NCBI GenBank assembly: GCA_965223755.1
Contig: CBDCXF010000001.1
Span: forward strand, 1,054,001 to 1,118,000
DNA: 64,000 bases
Source: CBDCXF01 sp965223755
GTDB taxonomy: Bacteria; Acidobacteriota; Thermoanaerobaculia; Multivoradales; JAHEKO01
Direction: 5' to 3'
Part shown: positions 26,576 to 34,776 of the stretch, piece by piece
Layout of the letters: every line of letters begins with the position of its first letter
Numbering within the stretch: position 1 is the stretch's first letter
Program-made: the position numbers and the translations under genes
The notes under the pieces: generated by a model
Seen by the model: the letters and a program-made list of their open reading frames with translations, nothing else
Databases searched by the model: none
Told to the model about the DNA's origin: nothing

Positions 26576-28723
26576 ATGAGTGAATTAGCGACCTCTTCCG
26601 TTGTACCGCTGAGCGGTGAGGGATCCGCACAGACTCCTCCAGGCATCGCTGCATTCTTACTGCGAGCGCTGGCGTGGATTGTCGGGCTGTTCGCCTTTGT
26701 GCGCATTCCTTGGGTGCAGCAGAATCTGCTGATTCCTTTCGCCCGACTTCAACACGGAACTGTTTGCGCGCTCACAGGCGCGCCACCTAGCGATGCCGTC
26801 ACCCTCAGCTGTACCGGGGCAGACATCATGGCGATCACTCTCGGAGCGCTGCTGTCCTTTCCACTGTCCTGGCGGAGAAGACTAGTTGGGGCTGGACTTG
26901 GCTTTTCTCTTTTAGTAGCGCTCAATACGATCCGAATCGGCACTCTCCTGTGGGTTGTCGGCGACCCCGACCTGTTCCAGCTCCTCCATCTACGACTGTT
27001 CCCGCTGCTCCTGGTTCTGGCGGCCACGGCGTTCGTCCTCTTTTGGATTCGCCGCCGCGACGACAACGCCGACGCAACACCAGTCCGGCTGTGGCGGCCG
27101 GTCGCCTGGGTGATCGGCTGCGCCCTGGTCTACTTCGCGCTCGCGCCGCGCCTCTACGAAAGCGGATGGATCCTCACTTGGGCATTTTGGATCACCGCCG
27201 CCTCGGCCAAGTTGATGACTTTTCTGGGAGCTGAGGCGACCATCGACGGCAATCTCCTAACCACGGCCAACGGCAGTTGGTTGGTCACCCAAGCATGCGT
27301 TCTGACCCCTTTGATTCCAGCCTACTTCGGACTGGTCTGGGCTTTAGGTCGGACCCTGCGTTTCAAGATCGTCGCGTCGCTCGTAGCGTTCTTGTTGTTT
27401 TCCGCGCTGGGGGCCAGTCGCCTTCTCGTCCTGGCCCTTCCTGCGACCCTTTTGGGAACCGGACACTTCGTCGCCGTGCACGCCTTCTATCAAATACTGC
27501 TGGCGGTGGTAGCCGTGGTCGGGACCTACGTACTGCTCAAAAAGAACGAACAATCGTTACACCTGGGACCCGCTTGGGCGCTCGCGATCGGGCTCGCCGT
27601 CGGAATTCTCGCCCAAGTGCTCGAGCGCGGACTCCTGTTCGCTCATCCCGGAACAGCCGTGGCCGATCCGCAGGGGGTGCTGTCGTTCATGCCGGCATTC
27701 ACGGTTGGTCTCTTCGTGGCCATGACTCTGGTCGCCGGTACCCGCAGCCCGGCGTTGTCGACACTGGTGCTGTTGTCGCTTCCGCTGGTGGCTGGCGGCG
27801 TGCGGCAAGCACTCGGATGGGCCGCCGAACCCGGGTTGGTTCTGCACCCGTTCGCGCTACGACTGTTGGCGCTCTTGCTGCCGGTCGCCGCCGCTTGGTT
27901 GCTGCGGCAGCCGTCCCAGCGCGATAGCTATCGCGAAATGTGGGACGAAGTCGGCAGCGAATTCCCCGATCTGCGCGAAGCTTCGAGCACCGCCACTTAT
28001 CTGCGCAACGAACAACGCTTGATCCTCGGTTCAGGAAATCTCAAGGGCAAGATCGTGCTCAAGACCGATCTGTGGGATGAAGCTCGCAATACCCGCATTC
28101 TGCAGTGGGTCGCAGGTCAGGGCGCGTACACCCATGGAGTCGACATAGCCTTGCCCACGGTGTTGAGGGCGCGGAGCGAGTTCCAACAAGCGGACCGCGC
28201 GGCGACGCTCTTAGTAGCCGACGTGCGTGCACTCCCCTACCGTTCCGACGCTTTCGACCTGGTCTACTCCATGGGAACCGTCGAGCACTTCCCTGAGACC
28301 CAGAAGGCAATCGCCGAGATCGGCCGCGTTACCGCTACCGATGGAACCGCGATCATCGGTGTACCCAATCGGCTGGATCCGTTTTTGCGCCCGGTGCTGG
28401 TCGGCATCATGAGCGCGCTGGGCCGCTACCACTATGGTGAGGAAAAGGCCTATAGCCACCGAGCACTCGGAGAACTGTGCCGGCGGGGAGGCCTGCGGGT
28501 GGTCGGTCGAAGCGGTATCCTGTTGCAACCAGGAATCCTCCGCATGTTGGATCTCGCCCTGCACGCTGGAAAGCGCAACTTTGCTGGCTTCAAGAAGGTT
28601 GTTGAAGTCGTCCTGCGGCCGTTCGATTGGGCCTACGAACGGTTCCCCCCCCTGCGCAAACACGGCTACCTGATCGCGGCTGTGGCCAAGCCGGAGCGGC
28701 CACCGCGAAAGCGACCGGCATGA
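26576..28723 (+). CDS. Tandem exosortase-like membrane protein fused to a methyltransferase-like domain
   Basis: The 715-residue protein has three parts. Residues 30-160 form an exosortase/archaeosortase-like module: Cys79 in SCTGADIMAI, Arg120 in LNTIRIGTL, His138 in LLHLRLF. Residues 175-325 repeat the pattern: Cys241 in TQACVLTPLIP, Arg282 in GASRLLVL, His297 or His302; the Cys-Arg distance is 41 in both. More helices run to about 445. Residues 450-705 resemble a class I SAM methyltransferase, with VDIALPT and FDLVYSMGTVEHFPE, but KTDLWDEA stands where the Gly-rich loop is expected. IPTL-type substrates are encoded upstream, so it is the likely sortase. ATG 26576 is preferred over TTG 26513, which abuts the divergent gene. 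Confidence 0.8.
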   Translation: MSELATSSVVPLSGEGSAQTPPGIAAFLLRALAWIVGLFAFVRIPWVQQNLLIPFARLQHGTVCALTGAPPSDAVTLSCTGADIMAITLGALLSFPLSWRRRLVGAGLGFSLLVALNTIRIGTLLWVVGDPDLFQLLHLRLFPLLLVLAATAFVLFWIRRRDDNADATPVRLWRPVAWVIGCALVYFALAPRLYESGWILTWAFWITAASAKLMTFLGAEATIDGNLLTTANGSWLVTQACVLTPLIPAYFGLVWALGRTLRFKIVASLVAFLLFSALGASRLLVLALPATLLGTGHFVAVHAFYQILLAVVAVVGTYVLLKKNEQSLHLGPAWALAIGLAVGILAQVLERGLLFAHPGTAVADPQGVLSFMPAFTVGLFVAMTLVAGTRSPALSTLVLLSLPLVAGGVRQALGWAAEPGLVLHPFALRLLALLLPVAAAWLLRQPSQRDSYREMWDEVGSEFPDLREASSTATYLRNEQRLILGSGNLKGKIVLKTDLWDEARNTRILQWVAGQGAYTHGVDIALPTVLRARSEFQQADRAATLLVADVRALPYRSDAFDLVYSMGTVEHFPETQKAIAEIGRVTATDGTAIIGVPNRLDPFLRPVLVGIMSALGRYHYGEEKAYSHRALGELCRRGGLRVVGRSGILLQPGILRMLDLALHAGKRNFAGFKKVVEVVLRPFDWAYERFPPLRKHGYLIAAVAKPERPPRKRPA

Positions 28724-29064
28724 GCGAGCCTCTGGGCCTCCATTTGCTGGTCGAAGGCACGAACGCGCCCTTCACCACTCTCAACGACCCCGACGAAGTG
28801 CGCCGGGCGGTCTTGGCGGCAGTGGACGCCAGTGGAGCCGAGTTACTCGAACTCAGCGTCCATCAGTTCTCCCCCCAAGGATTGACGATTGTGGCGACCC
28901 TGGCGGAGTCGCACCTGGCCGTCCATACCTGGCCCGAGCGCGGCGCCTTTGCCGCCGATCTCTTCCACTGCGCGTCGTTTGACACCGATGCGGTCGCCGG
29001 CGCCTTGGTCCAGGGACTCAAAGCTGAGCGCTGGCAGGCGAGCGCCATTCAGCGCGGCGCCTGA
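28720..29064 (+). CDS. speD: S-adenosylmethionine decarboxylase proenzyme-like protein (SpeD family)
   Basis: This 114-residue protein has the prokaryotic SpeD pattern. The self-cleavage site Glu63-Ser64 lies in LAESHLAVHTWPERG, where Ser64 would become the pyruvoyl group; His69 and Cys84 sit at the expected +5 and +20 positions. The Ser usually eight residues before the cleavage Ser is Thr56 here. SpeD makes decarboxylated SAM, the aminopropyl donor for polyamines. No spermidine synthase gene is nearby. The ATG shares ATGA with the stop of the exosortase-methyltransferase gene, so the two are translationally coupled. The heptamer repeat array follows. Confidence 0.88.
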   Translation: MSEPLGLHLLVEGTNAPFTTLNDPDEVRRAVLAAVDASGAELLELSVHQFSPQGLTIVATLAESHLAVHTWPERGAFAADLFHCASFDTDAVAGALVQGLKAERWQASAIQRGA

Positions 29065-29112
29065 GGCCAAGTCCGCGACTCGGCACCGGTCACTTCGTCA
29101 CTAGTCACCCGT

Positions 29113-29161
29113 CACTAACCACTAACCACTAACCACTAGCCACTAGCCACTAGCCACTAGC
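29113..29161. repeat. Heptamer tandem array (CACTAAC)3(CACTAGC)4
   Basis: Seven perfect 7-base units: three CACTAAC followed by four CACTAGC, preceded by degenerate GTCACTAGTCACC copies. It lies between the convergent speD-like gene and the TRAP permease gene. Related sequence on the opposite strand (TAGTTAGCAGCTAGTGGCTGG) occurs at about 48262-48282 after kdsC. Confidence 0.85.
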
Positions 29162-29174
29162 ACTGTACCCAGGC

Positions 29175-30917
29175 CTACCTACCCCAAGTAGTCAGGAACG
29201 GCACATAGGTGATCAGCAACACCCCCATTGCCAGAAGCACCAACGGCACCAACGCCGAGCGCCAGACCTTGAGCAGCGGCCGGTCGAAGCGATAAGAGGC
29301 TAAGAACAAGTTGAGACCCACCGGAGGCGTAAGGTAGCCCAACTCCAGGTTGGCGATGAAGATGATCCCCAGGTGAATGGGGTCGATACCGAACGCCGCG
29401 CCCAGCGGCAGGATGAGCGGCACCACCACCACCGTCGCCGAAAAAATGTCCATCAAGCACCCGACGACGAGCAGGAAGAGGTTGAGGTAGATAAGAAAGA
29501 CAAGCGGTGAGTCGATGTTGGCTGAAACCCATTCGAGGAGCCTGGCCGGCACTTGTGCGTCGACCAGATAGTTGGTCAGCCCCAGCGCCACCCCAAGGAT
29601 GACAATGACCCCACCCACCAACACCAGGCATTCCTCGAACACTTCGACCAGACGGCGCAAGCTCTTGATATCTCGGTGCACCCAAATCTGGGTCACCATG
29701 GCGTAGGCGGCGGCCAGCGCCGAAGCCTGAATCGGCGTCGCGAAACCACCGAAGATCGCCACTCCGACGACCACCGGCAACGCCATCTCCCACTTCGCCA
29801 CCCAAATCGCCCGCCCCAACGGTCGCAAGGAAAATCGCGAACGCGGAATCTTGCGCCGCACCCCCTCCCAAACCCCCCAACCGGCGACCATCGCCACCAG
29901 CAGAGCACCTGGCACCAATCCCCCTTTGAAGAGGTCCAGGATTGGAATCTGAGCTACCACGGCATACAGAATCACCGGAAGTGCTGGAGGGAACAACAGC
30001 CCGAGTGAGCCCGAGGAAGTGAGCAATCCGAGCGAGAACTGCTCCCGATACCCATCTTCTTTGAGGGCTGCGAACAACAAGCCGCCGAGAGCGAGAATGG
30101 TGATGCCGGAGCCGCCGGTGAAGGCGGTAAAGAAGGCGCACAAGAGGGCGCAAACCATCGCCGTGCCCCCGGGCAACCAGCCCACGGCGGCGCGAAAGAC
30201 TCCCAGCAGGCGATGGGATGCGTTGCCCTCGGAGAGGAGAAAACCGGCCAAAGTGAAGAGGGGAATGGCGGGCAAGGTCGGCGACCGGGCCATGCGGTAC
30301 AACTCGGCTGGCACAGCAGCGGGTGGCACGTAGTCGGCCAAGAAATAGAGCAGCGCCAGCCCCCCTAGAACGGCAAAGATCGGAGCTCCCAAAAGCCCGG
30401 CTAGCACCAGGATGAGCAAACCCGGAGTCGTTGGAATCCCTTCCGCCCACTCCGGATGCATGCCTACGGCGACGCCGGCGGCGAGTGCGGCGAAAGCGGC
30501 GACACGCCCCGGCCAGTTTCCAGCTCGCCAAGCCATGCGCAAGGCGATCAGCAGAAAGGCGATGGGCAGAACGAGTTGTCCAACCCACACCGGCACACCA
30601 GCGGCGATCTCGCCACCAGCGTCGCGATCGATCTGCAACATCGCCCAACTGGCGTGGGCGAGTAAAGCTGAGACCCCTGCTCCAACTACGGCGGTCGCGG
30701 CATCGATCCAGGGGCGGGACCGCCCGCCAAACTGACGATCGAGGATCTCCCCCGTCGCCAGTCGCAGCAGGCGCCCTTGGCGCGCCGCCATCGATGCGCC
30801 CAAGAACCCCACCCACAAGCTGAGGTGCTGTACAAACGGCACCGCGCCCGGGACGCCGGTTTCGAAGAAGGTTCTAAGAGTGGCTTCGAGAAGTGGCAGC
30901 GCCACCATCGCCGCCAA
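29175..30917 (-). CDS. TRAP transporter fused permease (DctQ-DctM type)
   Basis: The 580-residue membrane protein joins the small DctQ-like subunit (about residues 1-150, with QHLSLWVGFLGASMAARQGR) to the large DctM-like channel (about 165 to the end). The channel has characteristic stretches ARSPTLPAIPLFTLAGFLLSEG, FFTAFTGGSGITILALGG and GSLGLLFPPALPVILY. It takes up an organic acid with Na+ together with the binding protein encoded 62 bases upstream. The listed start is a TTG at 30917. The frame stays open for about 20 more codons encoding plausible DctQ sequence (RWFQRTEAYIASAC) without ATG, GTG or TTG, so a rare CTG or ATT start may be used. The substrate is unknown. Confidence 0.88.
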   Translation of the reverse strand: MAAMVALPLLEATLRTFFETGVPGAVPFVQHLSLWVGFLGASMAARQGRLLRLATGEILDRQFGGRSRPWIDAATAVVGAGVSALLAHASWAMLQIDRDAGGEIAAGVPVWVGQLVLPIAFLLIALRMAWRAGNWPGRVAAFAALAAGVAVGMHPEWAEGIPTTPGLLILVLAGLLGAPIFAVLGGLALLYFLADYVPPAAVPAELYRMARSPTLPAIPLFTLAGFLLSEGNASHRLLGVFRAAVGWLPGGTAMVCALLCAFFTAFTGGSGITILALGGLLFAALKEDGYREQFSLGLLTSSGSLGLLFPPALPVILYAVVAQIPILDLFKGGLVPGALLVAMVAGWGVWEGVRRKIPRSRFSLRPLGRAIWVAKWEMALPVVVGVAIFGGFATPIQASALAAAYAMVTQIWVHRDIKSLRRLVEVFEECLVLVGGVIVILGVALGLTNYLVDAQVPARLLEWVSANIDSPLVFLIYLNLFLLVVGCLMDIFSATVVVVPLILPLGAAFGIDPIHLGIIFIANLELGYLTPPVGLNLFLASYRFDRPLLKVWRSALVPLVLLAMGVLLITYVPFLTTWGR

Positions 30918-30979
30918 ACACGCGGAAGCTATATAGGCCTCTGTGCGTTGGAACCAGCGAATTGGCGCCGCAATCAGAC

Positions 30980-32008
30980 TCAGGAATCAGCGCCCCCCTC
31001 GCTGCTACCCTGCCCGTCGCGGTACCCATCTCGTGCCTCGGTGAGCACGGCGAGGGGTTCCTCGGGCACGATGGCGCCCTTCATCGACTCGGCGAAGGTG
31101 AGCGCCTGCTGGGCGAGAGCATCCTCGTCGTCGGTGGTAATGACGGTCAAACCGCGTTCTTGCATCGCGTCGACCGCTCGTTCATCTTGGTCCTGTACTG
31201 CAGTGAAGATCTTTTCTTCCATGACTTCGGCGGCCCGCAGCATTTCTTCCTGCTGACTCGCCGACATGCGACTCCACATGCGCTTCGAAATGATCGTCGC
31301 CCCGACCACCGGAGCCAGCTTCATCTCATGCATGAAGGGGGTCTGGCGAAACCACTGGAAGCTGAGCGCGATCAATGGGGTCGAAGCCAAAGCATCGATC
31401 ATCCCGGTCTGCAGTCCAGTCGCGATGTCGGTCATGGCCAGCGGCACGGGTCGAAATCCGTTCGACTTCCACCACTGCACTCGGGCGTCGTCTCCCGCGA
31501 CCACGAACAACTTTAGTTTCTTCATGTCGTCGACACTGGAAGCCTGTTTGGAGGAAAAAAGACGTGCCCAGCCACCGGGAGCCCAATTGAGAAAAACAAA
31601 ACCGTTGTCTTCTAACTTGGCTGAAAAATAAGGCTCCGTAGCATTCAGAACCGCGCGCAGCTCTCCATAATCTTCGAAGAACAGAGGGATACCGAAGGCC
31701 TCGAACGACGAATCGATCTCCGCCAGACCCGCCACTGAAAGCCCGGCGGCGTGAAGCTGACCGATGCGCATTTTGCGCACGATGTCGGACTCGTCACCGG
31801 CGACCCCTCCCGGGTAGATGCGAAGGTCGACCTTGCCATCGGTCGCCTGCTTCCAGGATGACCCCATCTCCTTCAACGCTTGATCCCAGGCGGAACCGTC
31901 CGGCGCCAAAGTTGCCAGCTTGACCACCTGAGCGGAAGCCGGCAGGGCTCCGAGCAGAATCGTTACAGCAATTCCAATCGCCCAATGTCGAATCTTCAGT
32001 CGTTTCAT
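30980..32008 (-). CDS. TRAP transporter substrate-binding protein (DctP family)
   Basis: The 342-residue periplasmic protein has a signal peptide (basic MKRLKIRHW, hydrophobic core, ALPASA cleavage) and the DctP family pattern: VVKLATLAPDGSAWDQ at the mature N-terminus, IRKMRIGQLHAAGLS-like segments, then LKLFVVAGDDARVQWWKSNG and IDALASTPL. Conserved Arg and Asn residues of the binding cleft usually contact a carboxylate, so an organic acid is likely. ATG 32008 begins the signal peptide with an AGGTCC upstream; a much longer frame to 32227 is rejected because it overlaps the upstream gene. It lies 44 bases after the TatT-like gene and 62 before the permease. Confidence 0.92.
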   Translation of the reverse strand: MKRLKIRHWAIGIAVTILLGALPASAQVVKLATLAPDGSAWDQALKEMGSSWKQATDGKVDLRIYPGGVAGDESDIVRKMRIGQLHAAGLSVAGLAEIDSSFEAFGIPLFFEDYGELRAVLNATEPYFSAKLEDNGFVFLNWAPGGWARLFSSKQASSVDDMKKLKLFVVAGDDARVQWWKSNGFRPVPLAMTDIATGLQTGMIDALASTPLIALSFQWFRQTPFMHEMKLAPVVGATIISKRMWSRMSASQQEEMLRAAEVMEEKIFTAVQDQDERAVDAMQERGLTVITTDDEDALAQQALTFAESMKGAIVPEEPLAVLTEARDGYRDGQGSSEGGADS

Positions 32009-32052
32009 GAAGGACCTCTCTCGCATCCTCTTGATGCAAAGCTTAAACCGGT

Positions 32053-32958
32053 CTAGTCGATGAAGTATTCCTCGGCATGCTGGCGCAGGTACTCGGCCTT
32101 GCGTTGAGCCACTTCGTTGGCAAGGCGGATATGCGGAGCGTCGTCGAGGTCGATGTCCAGCGCGGCATCCAACATGAGAATGAATTCGTCGCGATCCTGG
32201 TTGGGGACCGATACGGAGACCGCCCAAGCGACGTAAGGCGACAAACTGGCACCGTTGCTGGCGGCAACAGCATTGTCAAAATGCACCCTGGCTCGATCGA
32301 TCGACCCACCCAGGATCTCCGGCAAGGCCTCAAGAGCCATCCAAGCTTCTTCAAAGCCACCACGATCGTAGTCGACGTTGAGGTGCACGCCGCGCTCGAA
32401 GATCGCTCGCACCACCGGCAAATCAACCACCAGTTCGGGCTGATCGAGTCCGATCGCGATCGCCGAACCCCAGGCCGCCCCGGTCCAATAGAGGATGGGC
32501 ACCTGATCTCGCGACACTTCCTGGAGCGCCTCGTCGGCATCGCGGGTGAGGTCGGCGAGTTGGACACCAGTGTCAATTTCGAGAGCGCGGAGGCAGTACC
32601 CACGGGCGCGCAAGTACATGGCTCGCGCCCGTTGGTAGAGCGCCCGCCCGCGTCCGTAGTCGACTTCGGCGGCATAGAAAGCATCATCTTCCAGGAACGC
32701 TTTGGCGTACTGGGTGAAGCCAGAGCAGGTTGCGAGCAGGAGATCGACATCCTCGGGAGTCGTCTCCAGCAGCATCTCGTAGGTTTTGAGCGCAAACGGA
32801 AGGGCGTCACGAACGAACTCCGGGTCTTCGTCGGCCGCGAACACTGCCGCCCCCTGCGCGAGACTCGAAGACAAAGCTCCGGTGGCCAGCTTGGCAACCG
32901 AACAGCCGCCGAGAATGACGACAGCAACCAGAACCGAGGTAAGCCGAGCTGCCGTCAA
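32053..32958 (-). CDS. TRAP-associated TatT-like lipoprotein
   Basis: About 301 residues. The N-terminus is a lipoprotein signal with lipobox ILGGC, so it should be anchored in the periplasm. The rest is helical with repeated TPR-like segments (FALKTYEMLLETTPEDVDLLLATC, ALYQRARAMYLRARGYCLRAL). This matches TatT, the T component described for the Treponema TRAP system (Tp0956), which pairs with the DctP protein. Here the dctP-like gene follows 44 bases later. Start is uncertain: TTG 32958 gives the signal peptide directly and leaves 19 bases after the thiolase gene, while the longer frame to 33024 would overlap it. Confidence 0.78.
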   Translation of the reverse strand: MTAARLTSVLVAVVILGGCSVAKLATGALSSSLAQGAAVFAADEDPEFVRDALPFALKTYEMLLETTPEDVDLLLATCSGFTQYAKAFLEDDAFYAAEVDYGRGRALYQRARAMYLRARGYCLRALEIDTGVQLADLTRDADEALQEVSRDQVPILYWTGAAWGSAIAIGLDQPELVVDLPVVRAIFERGVHLNVDYDRGGFEEAWMALEALPEILGGSIDRARVHFDNAVAASNGASLSPYVAWAVSVSVPNQDRDEFILMLDAALDIDLDDAPHIRLANEVAQRKAEYLRQHAEEYFID

Positions 32959-32977
32959 AACTCCCTCGCCGCCTCTC

Positions 32978-34408
32978 TTAAGATCGCTCGACCACCATCG
33001 CAAACCCGACTCCGCCCGCAGCACATACCGTCAGCATGCCGACTTGCAAATCCCGCCGTTGGAGTTCGTGCAGGAGCTGCATCGTCACCCGCGCCCCAGT
33101 GGCTCCGAAGGGATGGCCAATCGAAATCGACCCGCCGTTGACGTTGAAACGGTCGAAATCGACTCGGCCGAGCGGTGCCGCCCGTCCCAGCTCGTCGCGG
33201 GCGAACCGCGGTGAGGCAAACGCCTTCATGTTGGAAAGAATCTGCGCCGCGAACGCTTCGTGCATCTCGATCAAGTCGAGGTCGTCGAGTACCAACCCAG
33301 CACGGTCGAGAGCCACGGGAGCGGCGTACGCCGGCCCCTGCAGCAGTTGCGTGGTCGGGTCCAGCGCCGCCCATGCGTAGGAACGAATGAACCCCAGCGG
33401 CTCGATGCCGAGAGCACGAACTCGATCCTCCGACATCAGCAAGACCGCTGCGGCGCCATCGGTGATCGGACTGGAATTGCCCGCGGTCAAGGTGCCATAG
33501 CGCCGATCGAACACCGGCCGCAAGCCGGCCAACGCCTCCAGCGAGGAATCGTCACGGACCCCCGAATCGCGGTTCACAGGCCGATCGAACTTGGGCCGCG
33601 GAAACACCGGGATGACCTGTTGATCGAAGCGCCCTTCTTCGATCGCCGCCGCCGCTCTTTGGTGAGAAAGCAGGGCGATTTCATCTTGAGCTCGTCTGGA
33701 AATATCATTCTCTTGAGCCATTTTTTCGCAGGATTGCCCCATGCTCAGACCGGTGGTGTACTCGGCAATCGCCGGCGGAACCGGGGTCAAGTCGGCGGGG
33801 CGAACGTCGCCCAGAACTGCGAGCTTTTGCCCGGTGGTCTTGGCCTTGTTGAGGCGCATGAGCTTCTTCGCCGCAGAACGCCGAAACTGGATCGGCACGG
33901 TCGAGAGAGACTCCGCCCCGCCAGCGACGACCACTTCGTTGATTCCAGTCAGGATCGACTCGGCCCCCTGGGCGATGGCGAGGTTGGAAGAGGTACAAGC
34001 CAAACTGACGCCATTGCCGGGAATGGTGTCCGGCAGGCCGGCGCGAAAGATCGCCTCGCGGCCCAAATTGGGAGCGTGCAGAGCCGGTACGACGGTGCCG
34101 AAGATGCTGGCATCGATGGCTTCGGCGTCAATCTCGGCACGCGCGACCAACTCCGCGGTCACCAGACCAGCGAGATCCACGACATCCATGTCCTGAAAGC
34201 TGGTTTGCGCCTTGACGAAAGGTGTACGGCATCCGAGCACCACCGCCACTCTGCCGTTGGGGCCGCGCAAATCCTGCGCCTTGCCAGCAATGGTCCGTTC
34301 GCGCGCCTTGCCCCGGGTCCACACGCTGTCGGCGCGCTCGTAGACCTCTTCGCGCGCTCCAGCTTCGTTCGGTTGTGGCAAGGCCACTTGAGTGGATGTT
34401 GCGTTCAC
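32978..34408 (-). CDS. Acetyl-CoA acyltransferase (thiolase, FadI-like)
   Basis: This 476-residue thiolase cleaves 3-ketoacyl-CoA with CoA in fatty-acid beta-oxidation, or runs in reverse for chain extension. The active-site Cys is in SLACTSSNLAIAQG, the catalytic His in SISIGHPFGATGAR, and the second Cys in TVCAAGGVGFAM. HEAFAAQ is also conserved. Length and N-terminal extension (about 40 residues before the first strand) fit the FadI group. The start is a GTG sharing GTGA with the stop of the small upstream gene. It heads or joins the TRAP operon, which may point to uptake of an acid that is activated and oxidised; this is inference. Confidence 0.9.
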   Translation of the reverse strand: MNATSTQVALPQPNEAGAREEVYERADSVWTRGKARERTIAGKAQDLRGPNGRVAVVLGCRTPFVKAQTSFQDMDVVDLAGLVTAELVARAEIDAEAIDASIFGTVVPALHAPNLGREAIFRAGLPDTIPGNGVSLACTSSNLAIAQGAESILTGINEVVVAGGAESLSTVPIQFRRSAAKKLMRLNKAKTTGQKLAVLGDVRPADLTPVPPAIAEYTTGLSMGQSCEKMAQENDISRRAQDEIALLSHQRAAAAIEEGRFDQQVIPVFPRPKFDRPVNRDSGVRDDSSLEALAGLRPVFDRRYGTLTAGNSSPITDGAAAVLLMSEDRVRALGIEPLGFIRSYAWAALDPTTQLLQGPAYAAPVALDRAGLVLDDLDLIEMHEAFAAQILSNMKAFASPRFARDELGRAAPLGRVDFDRFNVNGGSISIGHPFGATGARVTMQLLHELQRRDLQVGMLTVCAAGGVGFAMVVERS

Positions 34409-34710
34409 GTTGACTCCTCTTCAGGCACGGCACCCGCATCAGAAGCGGCACGCCGTAAAGCATCTTCAAAATAGTCGCGCACCTGGTCGGCAAAAAAACT
34501 CGCCGGGGGTCTCAAGTCGACCCTGCCGACGAACACGCCCGAACGCAGACTCACCGTTGCGGCAGCGCCAGCACCGGAGAGCTTTAACTCCTCACCCTCC
34601 CAAGCGTATTGCACCGCGACGGCGGAATCTCCCAGAACTTCCTCGATACGCGATCGGGCTTCGCGCATCGAGCGAAATCGGGTCGGGACCTCGACGGTGC
34701 AGGTGCGCAT
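34405..34710 (-). CDS. Small protein resembling polyhydroxyalkanoic acid system family
   Basis: The 101-residue protein (MRTCTVEVPTRF...) fits the pattern of the small PHA-granule-region family: N-terminal strand, helix with Arg/Glu, YAWEGEELKLSG followed by a beta hairpin and FVGRVDLRPPASFFADQVRDYFEDAL. In other bacteria this family sits near polyhydroxyalkanoate genes. Here it is coupled by GTGA to a thiolase gene, a consistent context, but no PHA synthase is in the window. ATG 34710 is preferred over 34755 because homologues begin close to the first strand. The family assignment is from memory of the pattern only. Confidence 0.6.
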   Translation of the reverse strand: MRTCTVEVPTRFRSMREARSRIEEVLGDSAVAVQYAWEGEELKLSGAGAAATVSLRSGVFVGRVDLRPPASFFADQVRDYFEDALRRAASDAGAVPEEEST

Positions 34711-34776
34711 TGGGAAAAAATACCATGCAACGCGAGGCGCTTTGATCGGCCCCATTCTTGCTAGCCTTCAGCGGAT

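Noticed and set aside
29179..30816. A 545-codon minus-strand frame inside the TRAP permease gene
   Set aside because: Shadow of the hydrophobic permease frame; no recognisable protein.
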